A DNA stretch of 64,000 nt from Streptomyces chartreusis NRRL 3882 (GCF_900236475.1 NZ_LT963352.1:2728001-2792000), one strand, 5' to 3'; counted from the stretch's first letter, positions 1-10,459 are shown. Numbers and translations: made by a program. The notes: generated by a model not told the origin, from the letters alone.

Positions 1-198
1 GTGACGTCGGGTCTGCGGATCGGCACGCCGGCCCTGGCGACCCGGGGCTTCGACGCCGAGGACTTCGCGGAGGTCGCGGACGTCATCGCCGAGGCGCTGA
101 AGCCGTCCTACGACGCCGAGGCGCTCAAGGCCCGGGTGAAGGCCCTGGCCGACAAGCACCCGCTGTACCCGGGTCCGCACACGGGTTCGCACTCATAA
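1..198 (+). CDS. glyA: Serine hydroxymethyltransferase, C-terminal fragment
   Basis: Only the last 65 codons lie in the window; the gene starts to the left. The residues [12 protein letters not shown] are the conserved segment near the end of SHMT that helps bind the substrate carboxylate, followed by the usual helical C-terminus. SHMT is a PLP enzyme that interconverts serine and glycine while loading tetrahydrofolate with a one-carbon unit. It sits just upstream of sdaA, so two serine-consuming enzymes are adjacent. A hairpin follows the stop codon. Family assignment is firm; paralogue identity is inferred from context. Confidence 0.9.
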   Translation: MTSGLRIGTPALATRGFDAEDFAEVADVIAEALKPSYDAEALKARVKALADKHPLYPGPHTGSHS

Positions 199-211
199 CG
201 AAGAAACCTTT

Positions 212-246
212 CAGGGTGCCCCGTTCCGCGTGGGCGGGGCGCCCTG
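212..246 (+). terminator. Hairpin after glyA
   Basis: CAGGGTGCCCCG pairs with CGGGGCGCCCTG over 12 bp (one G-U) across an 11-nt loop, between the glyA stop and the sdaA ribosome binding site. There is no T-tract, which is normal for Streptomyces. It may terminate or attenuate read-through into sdaA. Confidence 0.55.
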
Positions 247-280
247 CCCCCTCGCACCACCCCCGTAGTCAGGAGTCCCC

Positions 281-1648
<1,368 letters not shown>

Positions 1649-1655
1649 AGTCGCT

Positions 1656-1671
1656 GGTTCCCGCCGGAACC
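1656..1671 (+). terminator. Short hairpin with T-run after sdaA
   Basis: GGTTCC and GGAACC form a 6-bp stem with loop CGCC eight bases after the sdaA stop; a run of six T follows about 12 bases later. A second perfect 8-bp stem (CGTCACCG/CGGTGACG, loop CTCA) lies at 1717-1736 and could be a second terminator or an operator for the next gene. Confidence 0.5.
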
Positions 1672-1716
1672 CCTGTGCGACGTTTTTTCGAGTGTCCGTC
1701 AGGTGGTCGGATCAGA

Positions 1717-1736
1717 CGTCACCGCTCACGGTGACG
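1717..1736. promoter_or_regulatory. 8-bp inverted repeat upstream of the GH25 gene
   Basis: CGTCACCG-CTCA-CGGTGACG is a perfect inverted repeat about 110 bp before the lysozyme-like gene. It could be an operator or the second half of a terminator pair; the sequence alone does not decide. Confidence 0.3.
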
Positions 1737-1844
1737 CACCCCGCCGCCCGTCGAAGTTGACATTCCCACGTCAGTGCGGAAGAGGCCGTGTCATGGTGGT
1801 GAACACAACTCCCCTCCCCCCACCAGCACTTCAGGGAGCCTCCC

Positions 1845-2402
1845 ATGCTGCGCGGCATCGACGTGAGCGCCTACCAGTCCTCCTCCTACGACACCGACGG
1901 CCTGTCCTTCGTCTTCGTCAAGGCGACCGAGGGTCGTTCCTACGTCAACCCCAGACTCGCCGCCCAGACGAGACGCGCCCGGGACCACGGGCTGGTCGTC
2001 GGCTTCTACCACTTCCTCTGGCCCGGCAACCTCGGCGCCCAGGCCGAGTACTTCGTCAGCAAGGCCCCGGACCGGCCGGGGGACATCCTCGCCGTCGACT
2101 GGGAGACGACCAGTGACGGAACGCACGCGAGCAACGCGGAGAAGGACCTGTTCATCCGGAAGCTGAAGGATCTCCGGCCGGACAACCAGGTCGTCCTCTA
2201 CGCCAACCGCGACTTCTGGCTCAACGTCGACACGACCTCCTACGCGGGCGACGGCCTGTGGATCGCCGACTACGTCAGCGCGGGCAAGCCCCGCATCAAG
2301 GCGAAGTGGCGCTTCCACCAGTACACGGACGACCCGCTGGACAAGAACGTGGCCGACTTCGCGAGCAAGGCGGCACTGCGGGAGTGGGCGGAGGACGCCT
2401 GA
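1845..2402 (+). CDS. Glycoside hydrolase family 25 (lysozyme-like) protein
   Basis: GH25 enzymes cleave the beta-1,4 bond between N-acetylmuramic acid and N-acetylglucosamine in peptidoglycan. The protein opens with RGIDVSAYQ, the first beta-strand carrying a conserved Asp. VDWET supplies the acidic DxE pair of the active site. FVKATEG, GFYHFL and QYTDDPLD are further family landmarks. At 185 residues it is a bare catalytic domain. No signal peptide or wall-binding repeat is visible, so export is unexplained. The ATG follows CAGGGAG. No operon partner: the hairpins at 1656 and 1717 lie before it and the next gene has its own leader. Confidence 0.88.
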   Translation: MLRGIDVSAYQSSSYDTDGLSFVFVKATEGRSYVNPRLAAQTRRARDHGLVVGFYHFLWPGNLGAQAEYFVSKAPDRPGDILAVDWETTSDGTHASNAEKDLFIRKLKDLRPDNQVVLYANRDFWLNVDTTSYAGDGLWIADYVSAGKPRIKAKWRFHQYTDDPLDKNVADFASKAALREWAEDA

Positions 2403-2476
2403 TCGAGAACCGTGCGCGGGCCCCCGCGCCGCCCTGGTACCGCAGCATGCGCATCAGGGCCCGAGCGGGAACATAC

Positions 2477-2516
2477 TTGCCTTTAGAGGTGAGACCTTGC
2501 CTTCAGAGGTGAGACC
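2477..2516 (+). repeat. 20-bp tandem duplication of a Shine-Dalgarno segment
   Basis: Positions 2477-2496 and 2497-2516 are two head-to-tail 20-mers differing at one base, each containing AGAGGTGAGACC. The second copy provides the ribosome binding site for the ATG at 2518. The first would serve an in-frame TTG at 2497. The duplication therefore creates two stacked initiation signals. Confidence 0.85.
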
Positions 2517-2517
2517 C

Positions 2518-4980
2518 ATGGCGCCTGTGCGAGATGAATTCGACGCGTCTCCGCCCGCAGAACCGCGCGATCTCCTCGATGCGTCCCACGACGCGGTCGC
2601 GCTGGTGTCCACGGCCGGCCGGGTGATCGGCTGGACGCGGGGCGCCGAAGCGCTCCTCGGCCACTCCGGTGCGGAGGTGGTCGGGCGCCCCGCCGCGAAC
2701 CTGCTGGCGATGCCCGGGGACCCGGTACGCGTGGCCCGTATCGCGGAGCGGTGCCGCGCGGGAATGGGCTGGAGCGGCCGGGTCTCGGTGTGGCGCCGCG
2801 ACGGCGGCCCTGTCGAGGTCGGCCTGCGCGTGTCCGGGTCCTTTCACGTCGGCGAGGACGAGTGTTTTCTGATCTCGGCACGGGAGGAGCGGCAGCAGTG
2901 GACCATGGGCCAGTCCGTCCTCGACGGCTTCCTGACCCGCTCACCGGTCGGCATGGCGGTGATGGATCTGGACCTGCGCTACGTCTGGCTGAACGACACC
3001 CTGGAACGCTTCGGCGGCGTACCACGTGAGCAGCGCCTGGGACGCCGTCTGGGCGAGCTGCTTCCGGGACTGCAGGCGGAGACCCTCGAGGGCGTGATGC
3101 GCAAGGTGCTCACGACCGGCGTCCCGGTCACCGACTACGAGTACATGGGATGGAGTTGGGCGGACCCGCACCGTCAGCACGCCTACTCCACCTCGTTCTT
3201 CCCGTTGGTGGACGCCGGCGACTCCGTCACCGGGCTGTGTTACATGGTCATGGACGTCACCGAGCGCTGGAACGCCCGCCGGCTGCTGGCGCTGGTCAGC
3301 GAAGCCGGCACCAGCATCGGCAGGACGCTGGACGTGATGCGCACGGCGCAGGAACTCGCCGACTTCGCTGTTCCCCGCTTCGCCGACTTCGTCATCGTCG
3401 ACCTTCTCGAACCGGTCCTGACCGGGGAGGGCCAGGGGCTCTGGTTGCCCGACGCCGGGCCGGCCCCGGCCCGGCCGGTGATGCGCCGGGCCGGAATGAG
3501 CTCCGTGCGACAGGGCTGCCCGGAGGCCGTCGCACAGATAGGGGACAAGGTCGACTTCGTTCCCCCGCCGCACGACGCGAACCTGCTCGTCGACGGCGAA
3601 CCGATCTTCATCCCCGTTCTCGACCCGAGCGATCGCCTGTGGACCACCGAGCAGCCGGCCAGGGCCGCCAGCATCCGCGAGTTCGGCCTGCACTCCCTCA
3701 TCTCCGTGCCGATGCGGGCGCGCGACACCGTCCTCGGTCTCGCCACGTTCACACGATCGCTGAATCCCACCTCGTTCCAGCAGGACGACGTGCTGCTGGC
3801 TCGGGAGCTGGTGGCGCGGGCGGCGCTGTGCGTCGACAACGCCCGCCGCTACACCCGGGAACACACGGCGGCGGTCACGTTGCAGCGCAGCCTGCTGCCC
3901 CATGCCCTGACGGGTGGAACAGCGCTGGAGGTGGCCTCCCACTACCTGCCGGCAGACGCGTCGGACGGGGTCGGCGGCGACTGGTTCGACGTGATCCCGC
4001 TGTCCGGCGCCCGTGTGGGACTGGTCATCGGTGATGTGGTCGGCCACGGCCTCACCGCGGCGGCGACGATGGGCCGGTTGCGCACCGCCGTACAGACCCT
4101 CGCGGACATGGACATGCCCCCCGATGAGCTGCTGGCTCACCTCGACGACCTGGTGCTGCGGCTGAGCGAGGAGCGGACCACCGACCGGACGGCCGACCAG
4201 ACCATCACGGCCTTCCTCGGAGCGACCTGTCTGTACGCCGTCTACGACCCGGTGACACAGCGGTGCACGCTGGCCCGGGCCGGCCATCCGCCCCCGGTCC
4301 TCGTCACTCCGGACGGGCGCGTCTCCTTCCCGGAGCTCCCCGCCGGGCCTCCGCTCGGGCTGGGCGGGATGGCCTTCGAGGCCACCGAGATCGAGCTCCC
4401 CGAGAACAGCGTCTTCGGCCTCTATACCGACGGCCTCGTCGAAGGGACCGACCGCGACATCGAGCGCGGCATGTCCCGTCTCGGGCACCTGCTGTGCTCG
4501 CCCGGCTCCGACCTGGAAACGCTGTGCGCGGACGCGGTGCGCCAGCTCGTTCCCGTGCCGCAGCCCGACGACGTCGCCCTCCTGCTCGCCCGCACCCACG
4601 CCCTGGGCCCCGATCGGGTCGCCTCCTGGGACGTGCCGCTGGACCCGGCCGTCGTCGGTGACGTCCGGGCCGGCGCGACGCGTCAGGTCGAGGCGTGGCA
4701 CTGTCAGGAGCTGGCCATGACGACGGAGCTCATCGTGAGCGAGCTCGTCACCAACGCGATCCGCTACGCCTCGGGCCCCGTACGCCTGCGACTGCTCCGT
4801 GACGCCCGCCTGACCTGCGAGGTCGCCGACGGCAGCAGTACGGCTCCGCGTCTGAGGCATGCCCGCAGCACGGACGAAGGCGGCCGCGGGCTCTTCCTCG
4901 TGGCTCAGCTCTCCCATCGCTGGGGTGCTCGGTACACACCCGGAGGAAAGATCATCTGGGCCGAGCAGGAGATCCCGTGA
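2518..4980 (+). CDS. PAS-PAS-GAF sensor with PP2C (SpoIIE/RsbU-like) phosphatase and HATPase domain
   Basis: This is a large cytoplasmic regulator of about 820 residues. Visible domains in order: a PAS domain (about 20-120) with GWTRGAEALLGHSGAEVVG; a second PAS (about 125-255); a GAF domain (about 265-445); a PP2C/SpoIIE phosphatase (about 455-680) with GGDWFDVIPL, GDVVGHG and LYTDGLVEG carrying metal-binding acidic residues; and a C-terminal GHKL ATPase (about 690-818) with ELVTNAIRYA and a GRGLFLV box. Such proteins set the phosphorylation state of anti-sigma-factor antagonists, and the ATPase can act as an anti-sigma kinase. No STAS or sigma gene is adjacent, so its partner is unknown. 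ATG 2518 is chosen over TTG 2497 because GAGGTGA lies six bases upstream. Confidence 0.9.
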   Translation: MAPVRDEFDASPPAEPRDLLDASHDAVALVSTAGRVIGWTRGAEALLGHSGAEVVGRPAANLLAMPGDPVRVARIAERCRAGMGWSGRVSVWRRDGGPVEVGLRVSGSFHVGEDECFLISAREERQQWTMGQSVLDGFLTRSPVGMAVMDLDLRYVWLNDTLERFGGVPREQRLGRRLGELLPGLQAETLEGVMRKVLTTGVPVTDYEYMGWSWADPHRQHAYSTSFFPLVDAGDSVTGLCYMVMDVTERWNARRLLALVSEAGTSIGRTLDVMRTAQELADFAVPRFADFVIVDLLEPVLTGEGQGLWLPDAGPAPARPVMRRAGMSSVRQGCPEAVAQIGDKVDFVPPPHDANLLVDGEPIFIPVLDPSDRLWTTEQPARAASIREFGLHSLISVPMRARDTVLGLATFTRSLNPTSFQQDDVLLARELVARAALCVDNARRYTREHTAAVTLQRSLLPHALTGGTALEVASHYLPADASDGVGGDWFDVIPLSGARVGLVIGDVVGHGLTAAATMGRLRTAVQTLADMDMPPDELLAHLDDLVLRLSEERTTDRTADQTITAFLGATCLYAVYDPVTQRCTLARAGHPPPVLVTPDGRVSFPELPAGPPLGLGGMAFEATEIELPENSVFGLYTDGLVEGTDRDIERGMSRLGHLLCSPGSDLETLCADAVRQLVPVPQPDDVALLLARTHALGPDRVASWDVPLDPAVVGDVRAGATRQVEAWHCQELAMTTELIVSELVTNAIRYASGPVRLRLLRDARLTCEVADGSSTAPRLRHARSTDEGGRGLFLVAQLSHRWGARYTPGGKIIWAEQEIP

Positions 4981-5014
4981 CCGCCTCGGCCTTCCCCCGA
5001 GCACGCGGTTCGTC

Positions 5015-5677
5015 CTAGCCGCTGAACTCCGGCGTGCGTTCCGGGGACGCCTCGGCCAGGGCCTTGGTGACCGCCTCGACGCCGCCGCGCAGGCCGTAGA
5101 CCGGGGTGCCGGGCTGCTGGCGCCAGGAGTCGTCGAGTCCGCCCGCGTCGACGGTGTCGAAGCCCAGTTCGTCGATCAGGTCGCGTACCGTGCGCTTGGC
5201 GGCCTCGTCGTCACCGGCCACCGGGAGGGCGATGCGGCCGGGGTCGCCGGCCGGGAGCGGGCGGTCCAGGATGTCCTGGGCGTACGTGCCGTTGAAGGCC
5301 TTGATCACGGGGTGGCCGAGCCGGCGTTCCGTCCAGCGGCTCTCGGTGAGTCCCTCGTCCTCGATCGCGGCGATCCTGCCGTCCCGCTGCCGGGGGTAGT
5401 AGTTGCCGGTGTCGATGACCGCGACGCCGTCGGCCGCCTCGTCGAACAGGCCGGAGGGCAGGTCCGGGACCGCCTTGAGCGGGATGGTGACGACGACGAT
5501 CTCGGCGCCGCGCGGTGCCTCCTCGACCGTCACGGGCCTGGCGCCGGTCTCCTCCGCGAGCGCGGCCAGCGTGTGCGGGCCCCGGGAGTTGGCGACGGAC
5601 ACGTCGTGACCGAGGGCGGTGAGCCGCCGGGTCAGGTTGCCGCCGATGTTGCCCGCTCCGATGATGCCGATCTTCAT
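5015..5677 (-). CDS. NADP-dependent reductase, F420-dependent NADP oxidoreductase-like fold
   Basis: The 220-residue protein opens with MKIGIIGAGNIGGNLTRRL, a textbook GxGxxG Rossmann motif, and continues with VANSRGP, which in this family reads the NADP 2'-phosphate. VVVTIPLKAV and VIDTGNYYP follow the expected beta-strands. Relatives include the F420H2:NADP oxidoreductase and many uncharacterised ProC-like reductases of secondary metabolism. The substrate cannot be told. It converges on the sensor phosphatase gene with only 34 bp between stops, and has its own leader of about 80 bp before the GntR gene. Confidence 0.82.
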   Translation of the reverse strand: MKIGIIGAGNIGGNLTRRLTALGHDVSVANSRGPHTLAALAEETGARPVTVEEAPRGAEIVVVTIPLKAVPDLPSGLFDEAADGVAVIDTGNYYPRQRDGRIAAIEDEGLTESRWTERRLGHPVIKAFNGTYAQDILDRPLPAGDPGRIALPVAGDDEAAKRTVRDLIDELGFDTVDAGGLDDSWRQQPGTPVYGLRGGVEAVTKALAEASPERTPEFSG

Positions 5678-5756
5678 GTCCTCGCCTCGCCCTTCCAGGG
5701 GTCGGTAGCGTCTGGCCCAGCCTTCGTGGTCAGGGTCAACTCCGGGGGACGAGGGG

Positions 5757-6449
5757 CTATTCCGGCTTCGGGGAGGGTGCGAACGGGTCCTCCAGTTCCC
5801 CGCGCAGCACCTCCGCCGCCCGCTCCGCGTCCCCGTCGGCCACCGCCCGGACGAGTGCCTCGTGCGCCTGGTCGCCGGTGTCCGGGTCGTCGGCGCGCAG
5901 GCCGGTCAGGGACAGCAGCTCGATCAGGCCCTCGCGCAGGACGGGGCTGAACTCGGCGAACAGGTCGGCGAGCACCGGGTTGTGGGCGGCGGCGATCACG
6001 GCGGCGTGGAAGGCGATGTCCGCGTCGACGAAGGCGGCGTCGTCGGCCGTGCCGGCGGCGCGGCGGCCCTCCAGCGCGGCCCGGAGCGCCGTGACGTCCT
6101 CGGGGGTGCGGCGGCGCGCGGCGAGCCGGGCCGCGTGCACCTCGATCGCCATCCGGACCTCGTAGACGTCGGTCACGGCGGCCCGGCGCAGCCGGGTCGG
6201 CCAGTCCTCGACCGGCTCGGTCGCGATGACGAACACGCCGGCGCCCTGACGGGGTTGGACCAGCCCGGCTCCGGCGAGCGCGCGCAGCGCCTCGCGGACG
6301 GTGGAGCGGCCCACGCCCAGTTCCTTCGCCAGCGTCGTCTCACCGGGCAGCCGGGTGCCGACCGGCCATGCGCCGCCGGCGATCTGCTCGCGCAGCCGGG
6401 CGGCGGCCTGCTCGACCAGGGGGCTGGGGCGGACGGCGCCTAGCGGCAT
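5757..6449 (-). CDS. GntR-family transcriptional regulator, FCD (FadR) subfamily
   Basis: Residues about 10-75 form the GntR winged helix (LAKELGVGRSTVREALRAL). The rest is an FCD ligand domain in which DADIAFHAAVIAAAHNP and the later QAHEALVRAV place the Asp/His residues that usually hold a metal and a carboxylate effector. The start at 6449 has GGTGA six bases upstream; a longer in-frame start at 6527 would run through the operator-like repeats and is less likely. It is divergent from leuA with about 195 bp between starts. A role in controlling leuA or itself in response to an organic acid is an inference. Confidence 0.87.
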   Translation of the reverse strand: MPLGAVRPSPLVEQAAARLREQIAGGAWPVGTRLPGETTLAKELGVGRSTVREALRALAGAGLVQPRQGAGVFVIATEPVEDWPTRLRRAAVTDVYEVRMAIEVHAARLAARRRTPEDVTALRAALEGRRAAGTADDAAFVDADIAFHAAVIAAAHNPVLADLFAEFSPVLREGLIELLSLTGLRADDPDTGDQAHEALVRAVADGDAERAAEVLRGELEDPFAPSPKPE

Positions 6450-6460
6450 GTGGTTCACCA

Positions 6461-6499
6461 ACTTGTCTGAGGAGTGGGAGGTTTCCACTTGTCTGAGGA
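6461..6499. promoter_or_regulatory. Direct repeat ACTTGTCTGAGGA x2 in the gntR-leuA divergent region
   Basis: The 13-mer ACTTGTCTGAGGA occurs exactly twice, at 6461-6473 and 6487-6499, spaced 26 bp. It is just upstream of the regulator start and inside the divergent promoter region. A related GGACCTGAG follows. These are good candidates for the GntR protein's own operator and possibly control of leuA. Confidence 0.6.
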
Positions 6500-6644
6500 C
6501 CTGAGTGGTGGATAGCGTACTGCGCATGATCTTCCGTGGTCTTCTTCTCGGCTGCCGCGGCGGGGCCTGACGCGACCGGCACCCCGCCGCGGGGCGCCGT
6601 GCTGCCGGTCACCGTCCGACCGAGCCGGAAGGCCACAGCCGACG

Positions 6645-8357
6645 ATGACCACCACCCCTGCCCCGGTCTGGAACCCCCAGCGCCCGGGCCCCATGCCCTT
6701 CCACCGCTACCGTCCCTTTCAGGAGCGCGTGCACGTGCCCGCCGCGGACCGCGACTGGCCCGCCGCCCGGATCGAGCGCGCTCCCCTCTGGGTCCCCGTC
6801 GACCTGCGCGACGGCAACCAGGCCCTCGCCGAGCCGATGGACACGCCCCGCAAGCGCCGCTTCTTCGACCTGCTGACCGGCATGGGCTTCAAGGAGATCG
6901 AGGTCGGCTACCCCTCGGCGAGCCGCACCGACTTCGACTTCGTACGGCACCTGGTGACCTCCGGTGCCGTACCGGACGATGTCACGCCCGTCGTGTTCAC
7001 CCCGGCCCGCCGGGACCTGATCGACCGCACCTTCGAGGCGATCGAGGGGCTGCCGAGGGCTGTCGTGCACCTGTACATCGCGACCTCGCCGGTGTGGCGG
7101 GACGTCGTCCTCAGGCGGGGCCGGGCCGAGGTGTGGCGGACCGTGCGGGAGGCCGCCGAGCACATGGCCCGCCGGGCGGACCGGGCCTCCTGCGTCCGCT
7201 TCCAGTTCTCCCCGGAGACCTTCAACCTGACCGAGCCGGACTTCGTCCTGGAACTGTGCGACGGGCTGACCGGGCTGTGGGACGCGAGCCCGGACCGGCC
7301 GGTCACCCACAACCTCCCGGCGACCGTGGAGATCGCGACACCGAACGTCTACGCCGACCAGATCGAGTACGTGCACCGCCACCTGTCCCGCCGCGACAGC
7401 GTGATCCTGTCCGTGCACCCGCACAACGACCGCGGCACCGGCGTGGCCTGCGCCGAACTGGCCGTGCTGGCCGGTGCCCAGCGCGTCGAGGGCTGCCTGT
7501 TCGGCAACGGGGAGCGCACCGGCAACGTCGACCTGGTGACCCTGGCGCTCAACCTCTACGCCCAGGGCGTCGACCCGATGATCGACTTCCGTGACATCGA
7601 CACCGTCAGGGAGACGGTCGAGCACTGCAACCGGCTGCCCGTGCACCCGCGCCACCCGTACGCCGGGGAGCTCGTCCACACCGCCTTCTCGGGCACGCAC
7701 CAGGACGCGATCAGCAAGGGACTGGCCCGGCACGCCGAGCTGGCCCGGGAGCTGGGCGTGCCCGAGCGGCGGGCGCCCTGGTCGGTGCCGTACCTGCCGA
7801 TCGACCCGGCCGACGTGGGCCGCTCCTACGAGGCGGTGATCCGCGTCAACTCGCAGTCGGGCAAGGGCGGCACGGCCTATCTGCTGCGCACCCACCACGG
7901 CGTCGACCTCCCCGCGCGCATGCGGCCGGACTTCTCCCGGACCGTGCAGGAGGCGACGGACGACAGCGGGCGGGAGATGACGGCGAAGGAGCTGTACGCG
8001 CTGTTCCGGGCGACGTATCTGGTGGAGGACGGGGAGGTGGCGCTGGAGGCCTGGTCCGTGCACCGGGACGAGGCCGGCGGCCATCGCTTCGTGTGCACGC
8101 TGCGCACCGGCGACCGTACCGGCGACTACGAGGGCACCGGCACCGGCCCGGTCTCCGCGTTCGTCGACGCGCTGGCCGGCGCCGGGATCACCGTCGACGT
8201 CCTCGACTTCTGCGAGCGGACCGGCGACGAGGGCACCGACGCCTTCGCCGAGTGCCGAGCCGGGGGCAGGACGAGCTGGGGCGCGGGCCGGGACTCCTCG
8301 GCCCTGGGCGCCTCGGTCCGGGCGGTGCTGTCCGCGGTGAACAGGGCGCTGCGGTGA
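6645..8357 (+). CDS. leuA: 2-isopropylmalate synthase (LeuA type 2)
   Basis: This enzyme condenses acetyl-CoA with 2-oxoisovalerate, the first committed step of leucine synthesis. The DRE-TIM barrel is clear: [10 protein letters not shown] at the barrel start, the metal-binding HPHNDRGTG loop, [13 protein letters not shown] and the substrate loop [12 protein letters not shown]. The C-terminal ~120 residues form the regulatory domain. Length (570) fits the actinobacterial LeuA2 form. Streptomyces commonly carry more than one LeuA, so this may be an accessory copy; selectivity for other 2-oxo acids is possible. It overlaps the ABC ATPase gene by four bases (GTGA), which suggests co-translation. 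Confidence 0.93.
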   Translation: MTTTPAPVWNPQRPGPMPFHRYRPFQERVHVPAADRDWPAARIERAPLWVPVDLRDGNQALAEPMDTPRKRRFFDLLTGMGFKEIEVGYPSASRTDFDFVRHLVTSGAVPDDVTPVVFTPARRDLIDRTFEAIEGLPRAVVHLYIATSPVWRDVVLRRGRAEVWRTVREAAEHMARRADRASCVRFQFSPETFNLTEPDFVLELCDGLTGLWDASPDRPVTHNLPATVEIATPNVYADQIEYVHRHLSRRDSVILSVHPHNDRGTGVACAELAVLAGAQRVEGCLFGNGERTGNVDLVTLALNLYAQGVDPMIDFRDIDTVRETVEHCNRLPVHPRHPYAGELVHTAFSGTHQDAISKGLARHAELARELGVPERRAPWSVPYLPIDPADVGRSYEAVIRVNSQSGKGGTAYLLRTHHGVDLPARMRPDFSRTVQEATDDSGREMTAKELYALFRATYLVEDGEVALEAWSVHRDEAGGHRFVCTLRTGDRTGDYEGTGTGPVSAFVDALAGAGITVDVLDFCERTGDEGTDAFAECRAGGRTSWGAGRDSSALGASVRAVLSAVNRALR

Positions 8358-9145
8358 CGCCGGTCGTCCTGCGCGCCGAGGACGTCCACGTCGTACGCGA
8401 CGGCCGGCCGATCCTTCAGGAGGTGTCGCTGACCGTCCGGGCCGGTGAGCACTGGGCGCTGCTCGGCGCGAACGGCGCGGGCAAGTCGACCCTGCTCCGC
8501 CTGCTCGGCGCGCTCGTGCACCCGACCCGGGGCTCCGTGGAGGTGCTGGGCCACCGGCTGGGCCGGGTCGACCTGCGGGAGCTGCGCGCGCACGTCGGGC
8601 ATGTCGACCCGCGGCATCCGCTCACCTCGCCGCTGCCGGTACGGGACGTCGTCCTGACCGGCCTGACCAACTCGGTGGAGCCGCTGCCCCGGTGGCTTCC
8701 GGCGCCGGAGCAGCGGGAGCGGGCGGACCGGCTGATCCGGACGCTGGGGCTGGCCGAGCACCGTGAGGCGCGCTGGCCCACACTCTCCCAGGGGCAGCGC
8801 GGCCGGGCCCTGATCGCCCGGGCCCTCATGCCCGAGCCCCGGCTGCTGCTCCTGGACGAGCCGGCCACCGGCCTGGACCTGCCGGGCCGGGAGCAGCTGA
8901 TCGGGGCGCTCGGGGAGCTGCGCCGGGAGCATCCGCACCTGGCGACGGTCCTGGTCACCCACCACCTGGAGGAGCTGCCTGCCCACACCACGCACGCCCT
9001 GCTGCTGCGCGAGGGGCGTCCGCTGGCGGGCGGCCCGGTCGCCGGAGTGCTGACCGCCGACCAGCTCGGCAAGTGCTTCGACCTGCCACTGGTGCTGGAG
9101 CGGCACGACGGCCGCTGGAGCGTGCGCACGGCTCGGCGGGCATGA
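8354..9145 (+). CDS. Orphan ABC transporter ATP-binding protein
   Basis: A 263-residue single nucleotide-binding domain: Walker [10 protein letters not shown] near residue 40, signature LSQGQRGR, Walker [14 protein letters not shown] and the switch His in VTHHLEEL. The domain resembles the ATPases of iron/metal importers and the ModF type. GTG overlaps the leuA stop as GTGA, so translation is probably coupled. No permease or binding protein is next to it, so either it serves a distant membrane partner or it has a non-transport role. A 42-bp palindrome starts on the base after the stop codon. Confidence 0.88.
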   Translation: MTPVVLRAEDVHVVRDGRPILQEVSLTVRAGEHWALLGANGAGKSTLLRLLGALVHPTRGSVEVLGHRLGRVDLRELRAHVGHVDPRHPLTSPLPVRDVVLTGLTNSVEPLPRWLPAPEQRERADRLIRTLGLAEHREARWPTLSQGQRGRALIARALMPEPRLLLLDEPATGLDLPGREQLIGALGELRREHPHLATVLVTHHLEELPAHTTHALLLREGRPLAGGPVAGVLTADQLGKCFDLPLVLERHDGRWSVRTARRA

Positions 9146-9187
9146 CGTGGGGGCCCGGTCCGTCCGCGGACGGACCGGGCCCCCACG
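9146..9187. terminator. Perfect 42-bp palindromic terminator
   Basis: Two 21-nt half-sites (left half begins CGTGGGGGCCCGGTCCG) are exact reverse complements with no unpaired spacer. The palindrome begins at the first base after the ABC ATPase stop and sits between converging genes, so it can stop transcription from both sides. Confidence 0.85.
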
Positions 9188-9211
9188 CCTCGCAGCGCCG
9201 GAGCGCCGGCG

Positions 9212-9424
9212 TCACTTGTTCAGGTAGGCCCAGAACTCGTCGAAGCTCAGCCTCTTGTCGCCGTCGAGGTCGCGGGTCTTGATGACGACCTCGGCGACCG
9301 ACTCGGTGACGTTCCAGTCACCGGACCGGGCCAGGGCGGTCTTGAACTCGGCAGCGGTGATGAATCCGTCACCGTCCGTATCGATCCGCTCGAACTGCTT
9401 GCGTGCTTCCTCGATGTCCGCCAC
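9212..9424 (-). CDS. Small EF-hand calcium-binding protein
   Basis: A 70-residue calmodulin-like protein with two EF-hands. DTDGDGFITAAEF (about 15-27) is a canonical calcium loop with acidic residues at positions 1, 3, 5 and 12. DLDGDKRLSFDEF (about 52-64) is a second. Streptomyces encode several such one-piece calsensors (CabB/CalC type) proposed to buffer or sense calcium. No signal peptide, so it is cytoplasmic. It ends close to the 42-bp palindrome and is read away from the MerR gene's 3' end. Confidence 0.92.
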   Translation of the reverse strand: MADIEEARKQFERIDTDGDGFITAAEFKTALARSGDWNVTESVAEVVIKTRDLDGDKRLSFDEFWAYLNK

Positions 9425-9485
9425 CGATCCGCCCCTACTCTCGTGTTCCGCGCCGTGCAGACGCGCCTTGCTGACGCAGGTCAGA

Positions 9486-10400
9486 TTAGCTGCCCGTGTG
9501 TGCCTCCAGCGCGGCGACCACCCAGGCGAACTCCTCGCGGTACGCCGCCTCGGGCCCGGCTCCCTTCACGACGGCGAGCAACTCGCGGTAGCGGGCGACC
9601 CGGTGGGTGGCGTGCGACCGCAGCCGGTCCAGCACCGCGCCGGGGTCGGCGTCGCCCAGCAGCTCGCGCAGCACCTCGGCGGCCTCCGGCGAGTCGGGGG
9701 CGATGCCCCGCTCGCGGGCCCGGGCGCCCAGTTGCACGAGCCGCCGGGAGAACCACAGGGAGGTCCCGGCGGGTGTGTCATGACCGCGGTCGGCCGCGTT
9801 GAACTCGGCGACCTTGCGCATCTCGGCCCTGAAGTCCGGGTCCTGGAGCATCTCGGCCAGCTCCAGCCAGGCGTCCACCTGCTGGGGTGTCGGTTCCTCG
9901 GGCAGGTCGGCGGCGGTGTTCCGCATGCGTTCGCGGATCATCGGGTCGGCCGTGTCCAGCCCGTGGAACACCTCGTCCACGAACTCCTCCACGATGCGCC
10001 GCCGTTCGGCCGCCGACAGCCGTGCCAGTCTGTTCACGAGCGTCATCTCCTCCGCGTCCGAACCACGTTGCGCCACGGTCGACAGCACCGCACGGGCCAC
10101 CTTGAGCGACCGGATCTGCGCGTCCAGTGCGACCACGTGCGCCGCGGCGACCTGCGCGACGGTCGTCTCGCCGGCCAGCACCCGGCGGACGTCCGCCAGG
10201 CCGAGGCCGAGTTCGCGCAGGGTCCGGATCAGCTCCAGACGCGCCACGGACGCGGCGTCGTACAGCCGGTAGCCGCCCACGGACCGGGCCACCGGGGGCA
10301 GCGCGCCCTCGTCGGACCAGTACCGGATGGTGCGCACGGTCAGTCCGGTGACCCGGGCCAGTTCCCCGATGGTGAGCAGTCCGGTGCCGTCGTCGGTCAT
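9486..10400 (-). CDS. MerR-family transcriptional regulator
   Basis: The N-terminal ~75 residues form the MerR winged helix: LTIGELARVTGLTVRTIRYWSDEGAL then GGYRLYD. A coiled linker with LGLGLADVRRVL follows. The remaining ~190 residues are an alpha-helical domain with no metal-ligand cysteines, so it is not a classical metal sensor and is more likely to sense an organic ligand. The ATG start begins MTDDGTGLLTIGEL. Regulated genes are unknown; it is transcribed toward the EF-hand gene. Confidence 0.88.
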   Translation of the reverse strand: MTDDGTGLLTIGELARVTGLTVRTIRYWSDEGALPPVARSVGGYRLYDAASVARLELIRTLRELGLGLADVRRVLAGETTVAQVAAAHVVALDAQIRSLKVARAVLSTVAQRGSDAEEMTLVNRLARLSAAERRRIVEEFVDEVFHGLDTADPMIRERMRNTAADLPEEPTPQQVDAWLELAEMLQDPDFRAEMRKVAEFNAADRGHDTPAGTSLWFSRRLVQLGARARERGIAPDSPEAAEVLRELLGDADPGAVLDRLRSHATHRVARYRELLAVVKGAGPEAAYREEFAWVVAALEAHTGS

Positions 10401-10459
10401 GTCCGCGAGTCTGGACCTTCCAGCGGGTGGAGACTCAAGCCGCGCTCAGTGCCACGGGC

